A DNA stretch of 6,399 nt. Source: an uncultured Myxococcales bacterium (lineage in GTDB: Bacteria; Myxococcota_A; Bradymonadia; Bradymonadales; Bradymonadaceae). Below, one piece after another: positions 1 through 6,359 of this stretch. The stretch spans positions 1 to 6,399 of the forward strand of contig CAJXPN010000270.1 in assembly GCA_913058025.1 (NCBI GenBank). Reading direction: 5' to 3'. A program made the translations under genes and the position numbers. Below the pieces are notes generated by a model, which was given only the letters and a program-made list of their open reading frames with translations, did not search any database and was not told where the DNA came from. The number at the start of each line of letters is the position of its first letter. Within the stretch, counting starts at the first letter, position 1.

Positions 1-48
1 CGAGATTTCTGCCTGTCTCGTGGGCTCGGAGATGTGTATAAGAGACAG
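1..48 (+). other. Illumina Nextera i7 adapter remnant (not genomic)
   Basis: This is synthetic library sequence. Bases 1-6 (cgagat) match the end of the P7 primer. Bases 7-14 (ttctgcct) match the Nextera N703 index in primer orientation. Bases 15-29 (gtctcgtgggctcgg) are the read-2 adapter, and 30-48 (agatgtgtataagagacag) are the 19-bp Tn5 mosaic end. Any protein beginning GSEMCIRDR here is translated adapter. Real insert starts at about base 49. Confidence 0.98.
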
Positions 49-50
49 AC

Positions 51-2099
51 ACAGGCTCACTCGTGACCGCCACGCTCACGGCGGATCAGACGTCCGTCCT
101 CGAGAACGACGAGGTCATGCTGACCTGGGCCACGACCAACGCGACCTCGATCACGATCGCGGGGCCGAGCGGTACTCCCCTCGACCTCGGCACACAGCCT
201 GTCTCGGGTGGCACGGTCTCCGTCTTCCCGCTCGGCTCCCCGACCACGACGTACACGATCACCGCCCAGGGCTTCGGCGGCCCGATCACCCAGGACGTCG
301 TCATCACGGTGGATCCTCGAGTCAGCGCGACCTTCTTCTCCAACAGCACCATCGTCCCTGTTGAGGTCCCGGCGCGTGACGTCACCCTCACGTGGACGAC
401 GGGCGCCGCCGCGAGCGTGTCGATCGAGGCGCTCGCGGGAGGCGTCACCTCCAACGTCGACGTCAGCGGCAAGATCGTCGCCGGCGACACCGTCATCGTC
501 AACCCCAGCGAGACCACCGTCTACACGCTGACGGCGTTGGGCCTCGCGGGCGATCAGACGACCTCGCAGGTCACCGTGCAGGTCTACGAGCCCGCGAATG
601 TCATCAGCTTCACGGCCAGCGCCACGACCATCGACGCCGGTGAGACCACGCGCCTTTCCTGGCAGACCAGCGGCGCGACCTCTCTGAGCATCAACGACTC
701 CTCGACGGGTCAGGCGCTCGACCTGACGGGCAAGGACCTCGGCGCCGACTTCGTCGACGTCCGCCTCGAGCAGTCCTCGCTGTTCACCCTCACCGCCACT
801 GGCGTCAACGCGTCGAACGACAGCGACAGCCTGATCATCACGGCGCGCGCCGCGCCGCTCCAGATCACCGAGATCATGTACAACCCGAGCGGCACCGACG
901 ACCAGAAGGAGTGGGTCGAGCTCTACAACGCCGGCGACAACTCCATCGACCTCGCCAACTACAGCCTCGGCGCTGGCGCCAGCGACTACGCCGCGACCAC
1001 GCTCGCGCTCAGCGGGACCATCCCCGCCCGCGGCTGCATCGTCGTCGGGGGGCCCGACTCCGGCCCCGACAACGGCAACCCCGGGCTCTTCGCTCAGGAG
1101 GTCGACTTCAACCCCGACCTCGAGAGCAACGCTGGCGTGGCCATCATCTACAACGGCGACCCGGCTGGCAGCGAGCTCGTCGACACCGTCGTCTACGGCG
1201 CCGCCGCCCCCGGGCTGCTCAGCGAGGTGGGCGGCCAGGACAACGAGGTCTCCCCCGGCGTCCTGAGTCAGGGCTCTTCCATCGCGCGCGTCTCATCGAC
1301 GACGGACGTCTTCGAGGTCCTCACGACCCCGACGCCCGGGCGCTGCCTCCAGCTCTCGAGCGCCACGCCCATCACGCCTCAGAGCGCCCCCACGGGCGCT
1401 ACCGGTCAGGTCACCGTCGAGGGCTACGCGCTCACGCCCGACCTCGTCGAGATCGCGATCGGCGCGACCACGCTCTCGAACTGCGCCGTGGGTGCCGACC
1501 CCGACACCGTCACCTGTGACTACGTGCCCACCCCCGCCGAGGTCGGCGACGTCGCGCTCACCGCCACGCGCGCCTTCGACTACGCGCCCGATGGCTCGGG
1601 CGGCCTCAGCGTCAACCCCCGCCCGGTGCCCGCTCAGACCTCTCAGTCGGTCGCCGATGTGTTCTTCTTCACCGACACCATCGCCGACCCGGGCGCGTCG
1701 TTCGGTTGCAGCATCGACCCTATCGGCGTCTCGGGCTCGCAGGTCGGCACACCCGTGCTCGCCTCGGGCAAGTTCTTCCTGGATGGCTTCACCAACGCGG
1801 CGCCGACCCCGTTCGTACCGGCCGCGACCGTCGTGGAGATCGGCTACGTCGCCACCGGCCAGGATCCCGCGCTCGTCTTCGACGCCGTCACCGCGCTCGC
1901 CAGCCAGGGGCTCCTGTTCAGCCCTGACGTCTTCTACGAGGCGGGCCTGAACTCGATGACGTCCATCGACGCCGACATCTTCATGCGCGTGAGCATCGAC
2001 GGCGGAGACTCCTTCGTCTACTGCGACGCGGCCCCCGCGAGCTACGGCAGCGACGACGGATACTCCTCCGCCGACGCGGTCTCCTACGACTGGCAGTGA
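51..2099 (+). CDS. Secreted Ig-like/lamin-tail domain protein, 5' truncated
   Basis: This is the C-terminal part of a probable exported surface or matrix protein. Residues below are counted from the GTG at 63, which is probably an internal Val: it aligns with the Val opening repeats 2 and 3, and the frame is open back to the adapter. The real start and any signal peptide are missing. Visible order: three Ig-like repeats (about 1-83, 87-175, 180-263) with the pattern L-(T/S)-W-x-T near the start and Y/F-T-(I/L)-T-A near the end; a lamin-tail-type domain (about 266-428, opening LQITEIMYNP, then EWVELYN, closing TPTPG); an IPT/TIG-like segment (about 434-501); and a C-terminal domain (about 515-678) containing GYVATGQDP and SIDGGDSFVYCD. 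The only six Cys (325/428, 474/485, 549/654) fall as one pair per domain, suggesting disulfides outside the cytoplasm. No catalytic motif is visible. An adhesive or structural role is inference. The stop is TGA at 2097-2099. Confidence 0.85.
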   Translation, partial: TGSLVTATLTADQTSVLENDEVMLTWATTNATSITIAGPSGTPLDLGTQPVSGGTVSVFPLGSPTTTYTITAQGFGGPITQDVVITVDPRVSATFFSNSTIVPVEVPARDVTLTWTTGAAASVSIEALAGGVTSNVDVSGKIVAGDTVIVNPSETTVYTLTALGLAGDQTTSQVTVQVYEPANVISFTASATTIDAGETTRLSWQTSGATSLSINDSSTGQALDLTGKDLGADFVDVRLEQSSLFTLTATGVNASNDSDSLIITARAAPLQITEIMYNPSGTDDQKEWVELYNAGDNSIDLANYSLGAGASDYAATTLALSGTIPARGCIVVGGPDSGPDNGNPGLFAQEVDFNPDLESNAGVAIIYNGDPAGSELVDTVVYGAAAPGLLSEVGGQDNEVSPGVLSQGSSIARVSSTTDVFEVLTTPTPGRCLQLSSATPITPQSAPTGATGQVTVEGYALTPDLVEIAIGATTLSNCAVGADPDTVTCDYVPTPAEVGDVALTATRAFDYAPDGSGGLSVNPRPVPAQTSQSVADVFFFTDTIADPGASFGCSIDPIGVSGSQVGTPVLASGKFFLDGFTNAAPTPFVPAATVVEIGYVATGQDPALVFDAVTALASQGLLFSPDVFYEAGLNSMTSIDADIFMRVSIDGGDSFVYCDAAPASYGSDDGYSSADAVSYDWQ
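63..851 (+). repeat. Three tandem Ig-like domain repeats within the CDS
   Basis: Three protein-level repeats have their central tryptophans at residues 22, 111 and 200 (codons at 126, 393 and 660), an exact 89-residue period. Each begins with a Val-led beta strand, carries L-(T/S)-W-x-T followed by A-(T/A)-S, and ends in Y/F-T-(I/L)-T-A. The repeats have diverged at DNA level, so this is old domain duplication and not a recent tandem array. More copies may lie upstream of the contig edge. Confidence 0.8.
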
Positions 2100-2113
2100 C
2101 CCCATGAAGACAT

Positions 2114-2137
2114 GCGCGCGGGTTTACACCCGCGCGC
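2114..2137 (+). terminator. GC-rich hairpin just after the lamin-tail gene
   Basis: A perfect 10-bp inverted repeat, gcgcgcgggt (2114-2123) and acccgcgcgc (2128-2137), surrounds a 4-nt loop (ttac). It begins 14 nt after the stop codon at 2099. No T-tract follows, so it is not a textbook intrinsic terminator. It may stabilise the 3' end of the mRNA or assist the second hairpin just downstream. Confidence 0.5.
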
Positions 2138-2154
2138 CGCTGTGCGATGCGCTT

Positions 2155-2192
2155 GAGGGCGGTTCCTTACTGGGGCCGCCCTCTCGCTTTTT
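2155..2192 (+). terminator. Probable rho-independent terminator
   Basis: The arm gagggcgg (2155-2162) pairs with ccgccctc (2176-2183). The stem continues inward through two T-G wobbles and two C-G pairs (2163-2166 with 2172-2175) to a 5-nt loop, giving 12 pairs in all. Four nt later comes a run of five T (2188-2192). This is the best intrinsic-terminator candidate for the upstream gene. It ends only 21 nt before the next start codon, so it could also attenuate transcription into the kinase-like gene. Confidence 0.65.
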
Positions 2193-2201
2193 CCGAACAC
2201 C

Positions 2202-2206
2202 GAGGA
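2202..2206 (+). promoter_or_regulatory. Ribosome binding site (GAGGA) for the kinase-like gene
   Basis: GAGGA lies 7 nt upstream of the GTG at 2214. This is good Shine-Dalgarno spacing and is the main reason for choosing that GTG as the start. Confidence 0.7.
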
Positions 2207-2213
2207 CTCGGCC

Positions 2214-3440
2214 GTGAGACCTGGCACCTTCATCAAAGACACCTCTCGGCTCGAAGAGCGCTTCGAGATCCAGCGCCTCCTCGACTCCGGCAAGAGCTAC
2301 CAGATCGCGCTCGCGCAGGACGGACACCTCGAGTCCAAGCGCGTGTGCGTCAAGGCGATCGAGTACGAGACCGCCTACGCTCAGGACCCAGACTACATTC
2401 AGGGCCGCCGCGACGCGCTCCGCACCGAGCTCGAGTTCCTCGCGCTCCCCGTGCACCTGCTCCCCGAGCCGCTCGACTGGCTCGAGCTCGGCGAGTCGCC
2501 CGTGGGCGACCCGCCCGAGCCCGCGCTCGTCTACGAGTACCAGCATGGCGAGACCCTCCACGAGCTCATCACCACGCGCTTCCCCGACGGGATGAACCCA
2601 CAGCGCGCGCTGCGCCTCTTCCGCGAGCTCGTCCTGTTCGCCGGTGAGCTCCACGACAGGAAATGGGTCTTCCGTGACTTCGACCCGCGCCACGTCATCG
2701 TCTCCGATGACGACGTGCTCCACATCGTCGGGTGCGGCAACGCGGTAAAGCGTGGCGAGCGCATGAACGTGTACAAGATGAACACGAACCCGGCGTACAC
2801 CGCGCCCGAGATCCGTCAGGAGCTCAGCGGCAAGGTCGTGCGGCCCGCGTGCGACTTCTATTCGCTGGGGTGCCTCTTCTCGTTCATGCTCACTGGCGTC
2901 GAGCCGACGTCCACGGCCGAGGCGCCGCTGGAGGCCGACGCCTACGACGCGCTCCGAGAGCAGCTCCCCACCTCCCACAGGTTGATCGTCGCGCGCTGCC
3001 TCCAGCCGATCGCGCACAACCGCTTCAACAAGGCCGCCGACCTGGCCGCGTTCTGCCTCCCCGACAACCTCCCCACCGCGACCTCCGAGGGGTTCGGTCT
3101 GCTCGCCTTGCCGATGCCCTGGGAGGGTCCCGAGGACGCGAACAACCGCGCCGTCCGGTCGAAGCTCTCGAACGGTCCGCTCGTGAGCTCCAAGCCTGCG
3201 CGTGAGCAGCCGCCTCGTGCGGGCTCCCGCGTTCAGCCCCCCCCCGGTCCTCTCGATGCGCCCAGGCCCGAGGAAGGCGCCGTCGTCGTGGCGCCCGAGA
3301 CCGCGCCCGCGAAGCCCGAGGGCGCCGAGTCTAAGACCCAGGCCGTGACGCTCATCGTCGCGTTCGTGATCTTCTCCGGGATCATGTTCGTCCTCGCAGT
3401 GGGGACCTTCTTCATACTCATGGCGCTGGGCATGGTCTGA
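2214..3440 (+). CDS. C-terminally membrane-anchored protein kinase-like protein, probable pseudokinase
   Basis: This 408-residue protein has a Ser/Thr-kinase-like fold and a tail anchor. The GTG start has a good ribosome binding site. Kinase landmarks: a degenerate glycine loop (about 20-33), beta-3 Lys47 in VCVKAI, candidate helix-C Glu72, hinge LVYEY (105-109), a catalytic-loop counterpart FRDFDPRHV (153-161), a DFG counterpart VGCG (172-175), an intact APE motif (197-199), DFYSLG (214-219) and Arg270. The HRD Asp155 is kept, but the loop Lys is Asp157, the loop Asn is His160 and the DFG Asp is Gly173. The 18-residue spacing from Asp155 to Gly173 equals the canonical spacing, so the alignment is secure. 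Loss of the metal-binding residues predicts weak or no phosphotransfer; a scaffold or sensor role is inference. Residues about 310-373 are a Pro/Ala-rich linker. Residues about 378-405 form a hydrophobic transmembrane segment ending at the C-terminus, which implies the kinase-like domain is cytoplasmic. Confidence 0.88.
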   Translation: MRPGTFIKDTSRLEERFEIQRLLDSGKSYQIALAQDGHLESKRVCVKAIEYETAYAQDPDYIQGRRDALRTELEFLALPVHLLPEPLDWLELGESPVGDPPEPALVYEYQHGETLHELITTRFPDGMNPQRALRLFRELVLFAGELHDRKWVFRDFDPRHVIVSDDDVLHIVGCGNAVKRGERMNVYKMNTNPAYTAPEIRQELSGKVVRPACDFYSLGCLFSFMLTGVEPTSTAEAPLEADAYDALREQLPTSHRLIVARCLQPIAHNRFNKAADLAAFCLPDNLPTATSEGFGLLALPMPWEGPEDANNRAVRSKLSNGPLVSSKPAREQPPRAGSRVQPPPGPLDAPRPEEGAVVVAPETAPAKPEGAESKTQAVTLIVAFVIFSGIMFVLAVGTFFILMALGMV

Positions 3441-3462
3441 GCGACGGGCGGGTCGCGGACGC

Positions 3463-3511
3463 AGAAGAGGCGGTGGGTTGCTCTCGATGAGAGCAGCTCA
3501 CCGCCTCTTCT
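3463..3511 (+). terminator. 23-bp hairpin terminator between convergent genes
   Basis: Bases 3463-3485 pair without interruption with 3489-3511 around a 3-nt loop (gat): 21 Watson-Crick pairs and two G-T wobbles (3476/3498 and 3478/3496). It starts 23 nt after the stop of the kinase-like gene. The downstream side is pyrimidine-rich (tcttctcgttct) but has no long T-run. The wobbles pair only in plus-strand RNA and become A-C mismatches in the opposite transcript. This points to the kinase-like mRNA as the main client, although the stem could also stop clpB transcripts. Confidence 0.7.
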
Positions 3512-3519
3512 CGTTCTGG

Positions 3520-3539
3520 CGCGGCCCGCGCGGGCCGCG
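3520..3539 (-). terminator. GC-rich perfect palindrome downstream of clpB
   Basis: cgcggcccgcgcgggccgcg is a perfect 20-bp palindrome that can fold as an 8-bp stem with a gcgc loop. It lies 8 nt beyond the clpB stop codon in the clpB direction. No T-tract follows on either strand, so a terminator role is tentative. It may act together with the adjacent 23-bp hairpin. Confidence 0.35.
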
Positions 3540-3547
3540 TCTTCGGT

Positions 3548-6193
3548 TCACTCGGACTCGTCGTCCGGGTCGTTGGGGTTCTCGAAGTGGAGGAGGTCGT
3601 CTCCGTCCTCGTCGATGCCCACGGTCACGCGGATGGTGTCGCCCTCGACGAACTTGCCCTCGAGGATCTCGATGGCGAGCGGCTGTTGGAGGTGCTCGGC
3701 GAAGGAGCGCTTGAGCGGACGCGCGCCGTACTCGGGTTCGAAGCCGTTCTCGGCGAGGAAGAGGAGCGCCTCGGGCGCCAGATCCAGCGTCATGCGCTGC
3801 TCGTCGAGCAGCTTCTGGGTCTTGCGCTCCTGGATCTTGGCGATCTTGGTGATGTCGCCGAGGTCGAGCGCGCGGAAGGCGATCTTGTCGTCGAGGCGGT
3901 TGAGGAACTCGGGGCGGAAGTTCTCACGCAGGACCATCTCGATGGTCTCGTCGAGCTCCTCCTGTGAGAACTCCTCCTGCTGGGTGATCTCCATGATGCG
4001 CTGGGAGCCCACGTTCGAGGTCAGGATCACGAGCGTGTTCGTGAAGTCGATGCGGCGACCCTGGCTGTCGCTCAGGCGGCCCTCGTCCATGACCTGGAGC
4101 AGGATGTTGAAGACGTCGGGGTGTGCCTTCTCGGCCTCGTCGAAGAGCACGACGGAGTAGGGCTTGGTGCGCACGGCCTCGGTGAGCACGCCGCCGCTCT
4201 CGCTGCCCACGTAGCCCTTCGCCGAGCCGATGAGCGTGTTGACCTTGGACTGCTCCATGTACTCCGACATGTCGATGCGCACGATCGCGTCCTCGTCGTC
4301 GAAGAGGAACTCGGCGATCGCCTTGGCGAGCTCGGTCTTTCCGACGCCTGTGGGGCCGACGAAGAGGAAGTTGCCGATCGGGCGGTTCGGGTCCTGGAGG
4401 CCGGCGCGTGAGGTCTGGACCTTGGTCGAGATGATGTCCACGGCCATGTCCTGGCCGATCACCCGCTCCTTGAGGCGTTCGGGCATGAGGAGCAGCTTTT
4501 CGCGCTCGGACTCGACCATCTTCGAGACGGGGATGCCGGTCCAGTCGCCGATGACCGCGGCGATGTCCGTCTCGTCGACGTAGTCCTTGAGCAGGCGAGG
4601 TCCGGCGAGCAGCGCGTTGTGCTCGTCGTTCACGCGGTCGATCTCGGCCTTGATCTTGGGGAGCACGGAGTACTTGAGCTCCGCGGCGCGCCCGAGCTCT
4701 CCCTTGCGCTGTGCCTCCTCCATCTCCTTCTGCGCGGCCTCGTACTCTTCCTTCTTGCCCGTCACGTCGTCGAGGATGCCCTTCTCACGCTCCCACTGCC
4801 CACGCAGCGTGGCGGCGCGCTCGTTGATGCTCTCGAGCTCGGTCGCGATGCGCGTACGCGCGTCGTCGGCGTCCAGGCCCGTCTCGTTCTCGAGCGCTCC
4901 GCGCTCGATCTCGAGGCCGGTCGCGCGGCGCTCGAGCTCGTCGAGTTCGGTCGGCTTGGAGTCGATCTCGATGCGCAGGCGGCTCGCGGCCTCGTCGATC
5001 GCGTCGATCGCCTTGTCCGGGAGCGCGCGGTCCGGGATGTAGCGCGCGGTCATCTTCGTCGCCGCGATGAGCGCCTGGTCGGTGATCTGGACGTTGTGGT
5101 GGATCTCGTAGGCCTGCTTGATGCCGCGAAGGATCGACACGCAGCCGTCGACGTCGGGCTCCTCCACGAGGATCGGCTGGAAGCGTCGCTCGAGCGCCGG
5201 GTCCTTCTCGATCGACTGGCGGTACTCCTCGACCGTGGTCGTGCCGATGAGGCTGATCAGGCCGCGCGCGAGCGCCGGTTTGAGGAGCCCCGCGGCGTCG
5301 GAGCTTCCGTCACCGCCGGCGCCCACGATCGTGTGGAGTTCGTCGATGAACAGGATGATCTGGCCATCGCTTGCGATGATCTCGTCGATGACCGTCTTTA
5401 CACGCTGCTCGAACTGACCGCGAAGGCTCGTGCCCGCGACCAGCGCGCCCACGTCCAGGCTCATCAGCTTCTTGCCGCGCAGCCCCACGGGGACGTCGTC
5501 GGCGACGAGGCGCTGCGCCAGCGCCTCCACGATCGCCGTCTTGCCCACGCCCGGCGCGCCCAGAACGACAGGGTTGTTCTTGGTCTTGCGGCTGAGCACC
5601 TGGATGATGCGGCGCAGCTCCTGGTCGCGTCCGATGATGCGCTGGAGCTCGCCGTCCGCGGCGAGCTGGGTCATGTCCGTGGCGTACTGCTTGAGCGTGT
5701 CCGAGCCCGCGCCTCCAGAAGTCGTGACCTTCTTGCCCTTGCGCATCGTCTTGAGCGCCTCACGCAGTTTCTCCGCGGTCGCCCCCGACTCACGCAGCAG
5801 CTTCCCCGCGTAACCCTTGCGCGCCGTGCTCATCGCGATGAGCACGTGACCGAGCGTGACGTAGTCGTCGCCGAAGTCCTTCGACTCCTTGCCCGCGTCC
5901 TCGAGCGTGTCCAGCAGCGCTCTCCCTACGAGCACCTGGCTGCGTCGCTGGTAGCCCTTGGGCATCAACTCGAGCTCGTCGATCAGCTTGCGTCCGAGGC
6001 GCTTCGTGTCGACGTCGAGCTCCTGGAGCGCCTGGAGCGCGAGGTTGTCGTCCCCCTCTCGCTCGAGGATCGCCGTCAGGGTGTGCTCCGCGTCCACGTT
6101 GTCGTGGCGCAGCGTCGACGCAAGACTCTGCGCGCGCTCGAGCACTTTCTTGGCAGGCGTCGTGAACTTCGAGAGGTCGAACTTCGTGGTCAT
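3548..6193 (-). CDS. clpB: ATP-dependent disaggregase ClpB (Hsp100), divergent pore loops
   Basis: This complete 881-residue protein is a two-ring AAA+ Hsp100 chaperone. The family threads aggregated proteins through a hexamer, usually with DnaK. Order: Clp N domain (about 4-150); first ATPase domain with Walker A GAPGVGKT (212-219), Walker B LFIDE (281-285) and Arg fingers 336/337; coiled-coil M-domain (about 410-535), which marks ClpB rather than ClpA; second ATPase domain with GPTGVGKT (613-620), VVLFDE (681-686), TSN (725-727), Arg766 and GARPLKR (823-829); and an acidic tail. No IGF/IGL ClpP-docking loop is seen, so it is probably a chaperone and not a protease partner. The first pore loop reads GTSLRGQFE (254-262), with Leu257 where ClpB normally has Tyr. 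The second keeps GYVG (660-663) in an unusual setting. The ATG at 6193 has GAGGA upstream and is the only in-frame ATG, GTG or TTG in the insert before the protein; the longer open frame starts in adapter. Heat-shock control is typical of the family but not shown here. Confidence 0.94.
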   Translation of the reverse strand: MTTKFDLSKFTTPAKKVLERAQSLASTLRHDNVDAEHTLTAILEREGDDNLALQALQELDVDTKRLGRKLIDELELMPKGYQRRSQVLVGRALLDTLEDAGKESKDFGDDYVTLGHVLIAMSTARKGYAGKLLRESGATAEKLREALKTMRKGKKVTTSGGAGSDTLKQYATDMTQLAADGELQRIIGRDQELRRIIQVLSRKTKNNPVVLGAPGVGKTAIVEALAQRLVADDVPVGLRGKKLMSLDVGALVAGTSLRGQFEQRVKTVIDEIIASDGQIILFIDELHTIVGAGGDGSSDAAGLLKPALARGLISLIGTTTVEEYRQSIEKDPALERRFQPILVEEPDVDGCVSILRGIKQAYEIHHNVQITDQALIAATKMTARYIPDRALPDKAIDAIDEAASRLRIEIDSKPTELDELERRATGLEIERGALENETGLDADDARTRIATELESINERAATLRGQWEREKGILDDVTGKKEEYEAAQKEMEEAQRKGELGRAAELKYSVLPKIKAEIDRVNDEHNALLAGPRLLKDYVDETDIAAVIGDWTGIPVSKMVESEREKLLLMPERLKERVIGQDMAVDIISTKVQTSRAGLQDPNRPIGNFLFVGPTGVGKTELAKAIAEFLFDDEDAIVRIDMSEYMEQSKVNTLIGSAKGYVGSESGGVLTEAVRTKPYSVVLFDEAEKAHPDVFNILLQVMDEGRLSDSQGRRIDFTNTLVILTSNVGSQRIMEITQQEEFSQEELDETIEMVLRENFRPEFLNRLDDKIAFRALDLGDITKIAKIQERKTQKLLDEQRMTLDLAPEALLFLAENGFEPEYGARPLKRSFAEHLQQPLAIEILEGKFVEGDTIRVTVGIDEDGDDLLHFENPNDPDDESE

Positions 6194-6197
6194 CGCG

Positions 6198-6202
6198 TCC
6201 TC
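6198..6202 (-). promoter_or_regulatory. Ribosome binding site (GAGGA) for clpB
   Basis: On the minus strand GAGGA lies 4 nt before the ATG at 6193-6191. The spacing is slightly short but usable. It supports this ATG over the longer open frame that runs into adapter. Confidence 0.65.
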
Positions 6203-6244
6203 GGCTTTGGCTTCGGTGATCCGGTCCCTGCCGCGCCGCCCGCG

Positions 6245-6281
6245 CGAGCGATCTCCGACGTCTCCGTCGTGTGATCGCTCG
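6245..6281 (-). promoter_or_regulatory. Nested inverted repeat in the clpB leader
   Basis: cgagcgatc (6245-6253) and gatcgctcg (6273-6281) form a perfect 9-bp inverted repeat. Inside it, cgacg (6256-6260) and cgtcg (6265-6269) form a second 5-bp stem with a 4-nt loop. The nearer arm ends 51 nt upstream of the clpB ATG. It could be a 5'-UTR hairpin or an operator. It does not match the CIRCE element (TTAGCACTC-N9-GAGTGCTAA). Function is unknown. Confidence 0.5.
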
Positions 6282-6312
6282 TCGTCGTCCGCGCGTCGTC
6301 CGGTGGTGTTCT

Positions 6313-6340
6313 TTAATGCGCTAAGCGGCGAGATTGTCGC
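6313..6340 (-). promoter_or_regulatory. Weak candidate promoter for clpB
   Basis: On the minus strand GCGACA (6340-6335) and CATTAA (6318-6313) are 16 nt apart, matching a sigma-70-type -35 at 4 of 6 and -10 at 3 of 6. This is the only AT-richer patch in the leader. No convincing heat-shock (CTTGAAA / CCCCAT-type) promoter was found, and the true promoter may lie beyond the contig end. Confidence 0.25.
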
Positions 6341-6359
6341 GAGCGGCGCGCGCGAGCGC

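Noticed and set aside
63..65. GTG at 63 as the true start of the Ig-like gene
   Set aside because: It aligns with the Val opening repeats 2 and 3, the frame is open upstream to the adapter junction, and an exported protein would need a signal peptide that is absent here.
20..364. 114-residue plus-strand open frame starting MGSEMCIRDR
   Set aside because: It starts in adapter and then overlaps the Ig-like gene in another frame, giving an Arg/His-rich product typical of a GC-rich shadow frame.
1293..2105. 270-residue minus-strand open frame opposite the lamin-tail gene
   Set aside because: The composition is shadow-like (Arg/Gly/Val/Asp-rich) with no motif, while the plus-strand frame has recognisable domains and ordered Cys pairs.
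2124..3017. 297-residue minus-strand open frame opposite the kinase-like gene
   Set aside because: The plus frame holds aligned kinase landmarks and a ribosome binding site. This one has neither and overlaps it completely.
4619..6274. 551-residue plus-strand open frame antisense to clpB
   Set aside because: The opposite strand encodes a ClpB with all AAA+ motifs. The antisense product is a low-complexity Arg/Leu/Val/Asp-rich sequence, as expected from strong G/C third-position bias.
6245..6281. CIRCE/HrcA operator upstream of clpB
   Set aside because: The arms do not resemble TTAGCACTC/GAGTGCTAA and the spacer is 19 nt, not 9.
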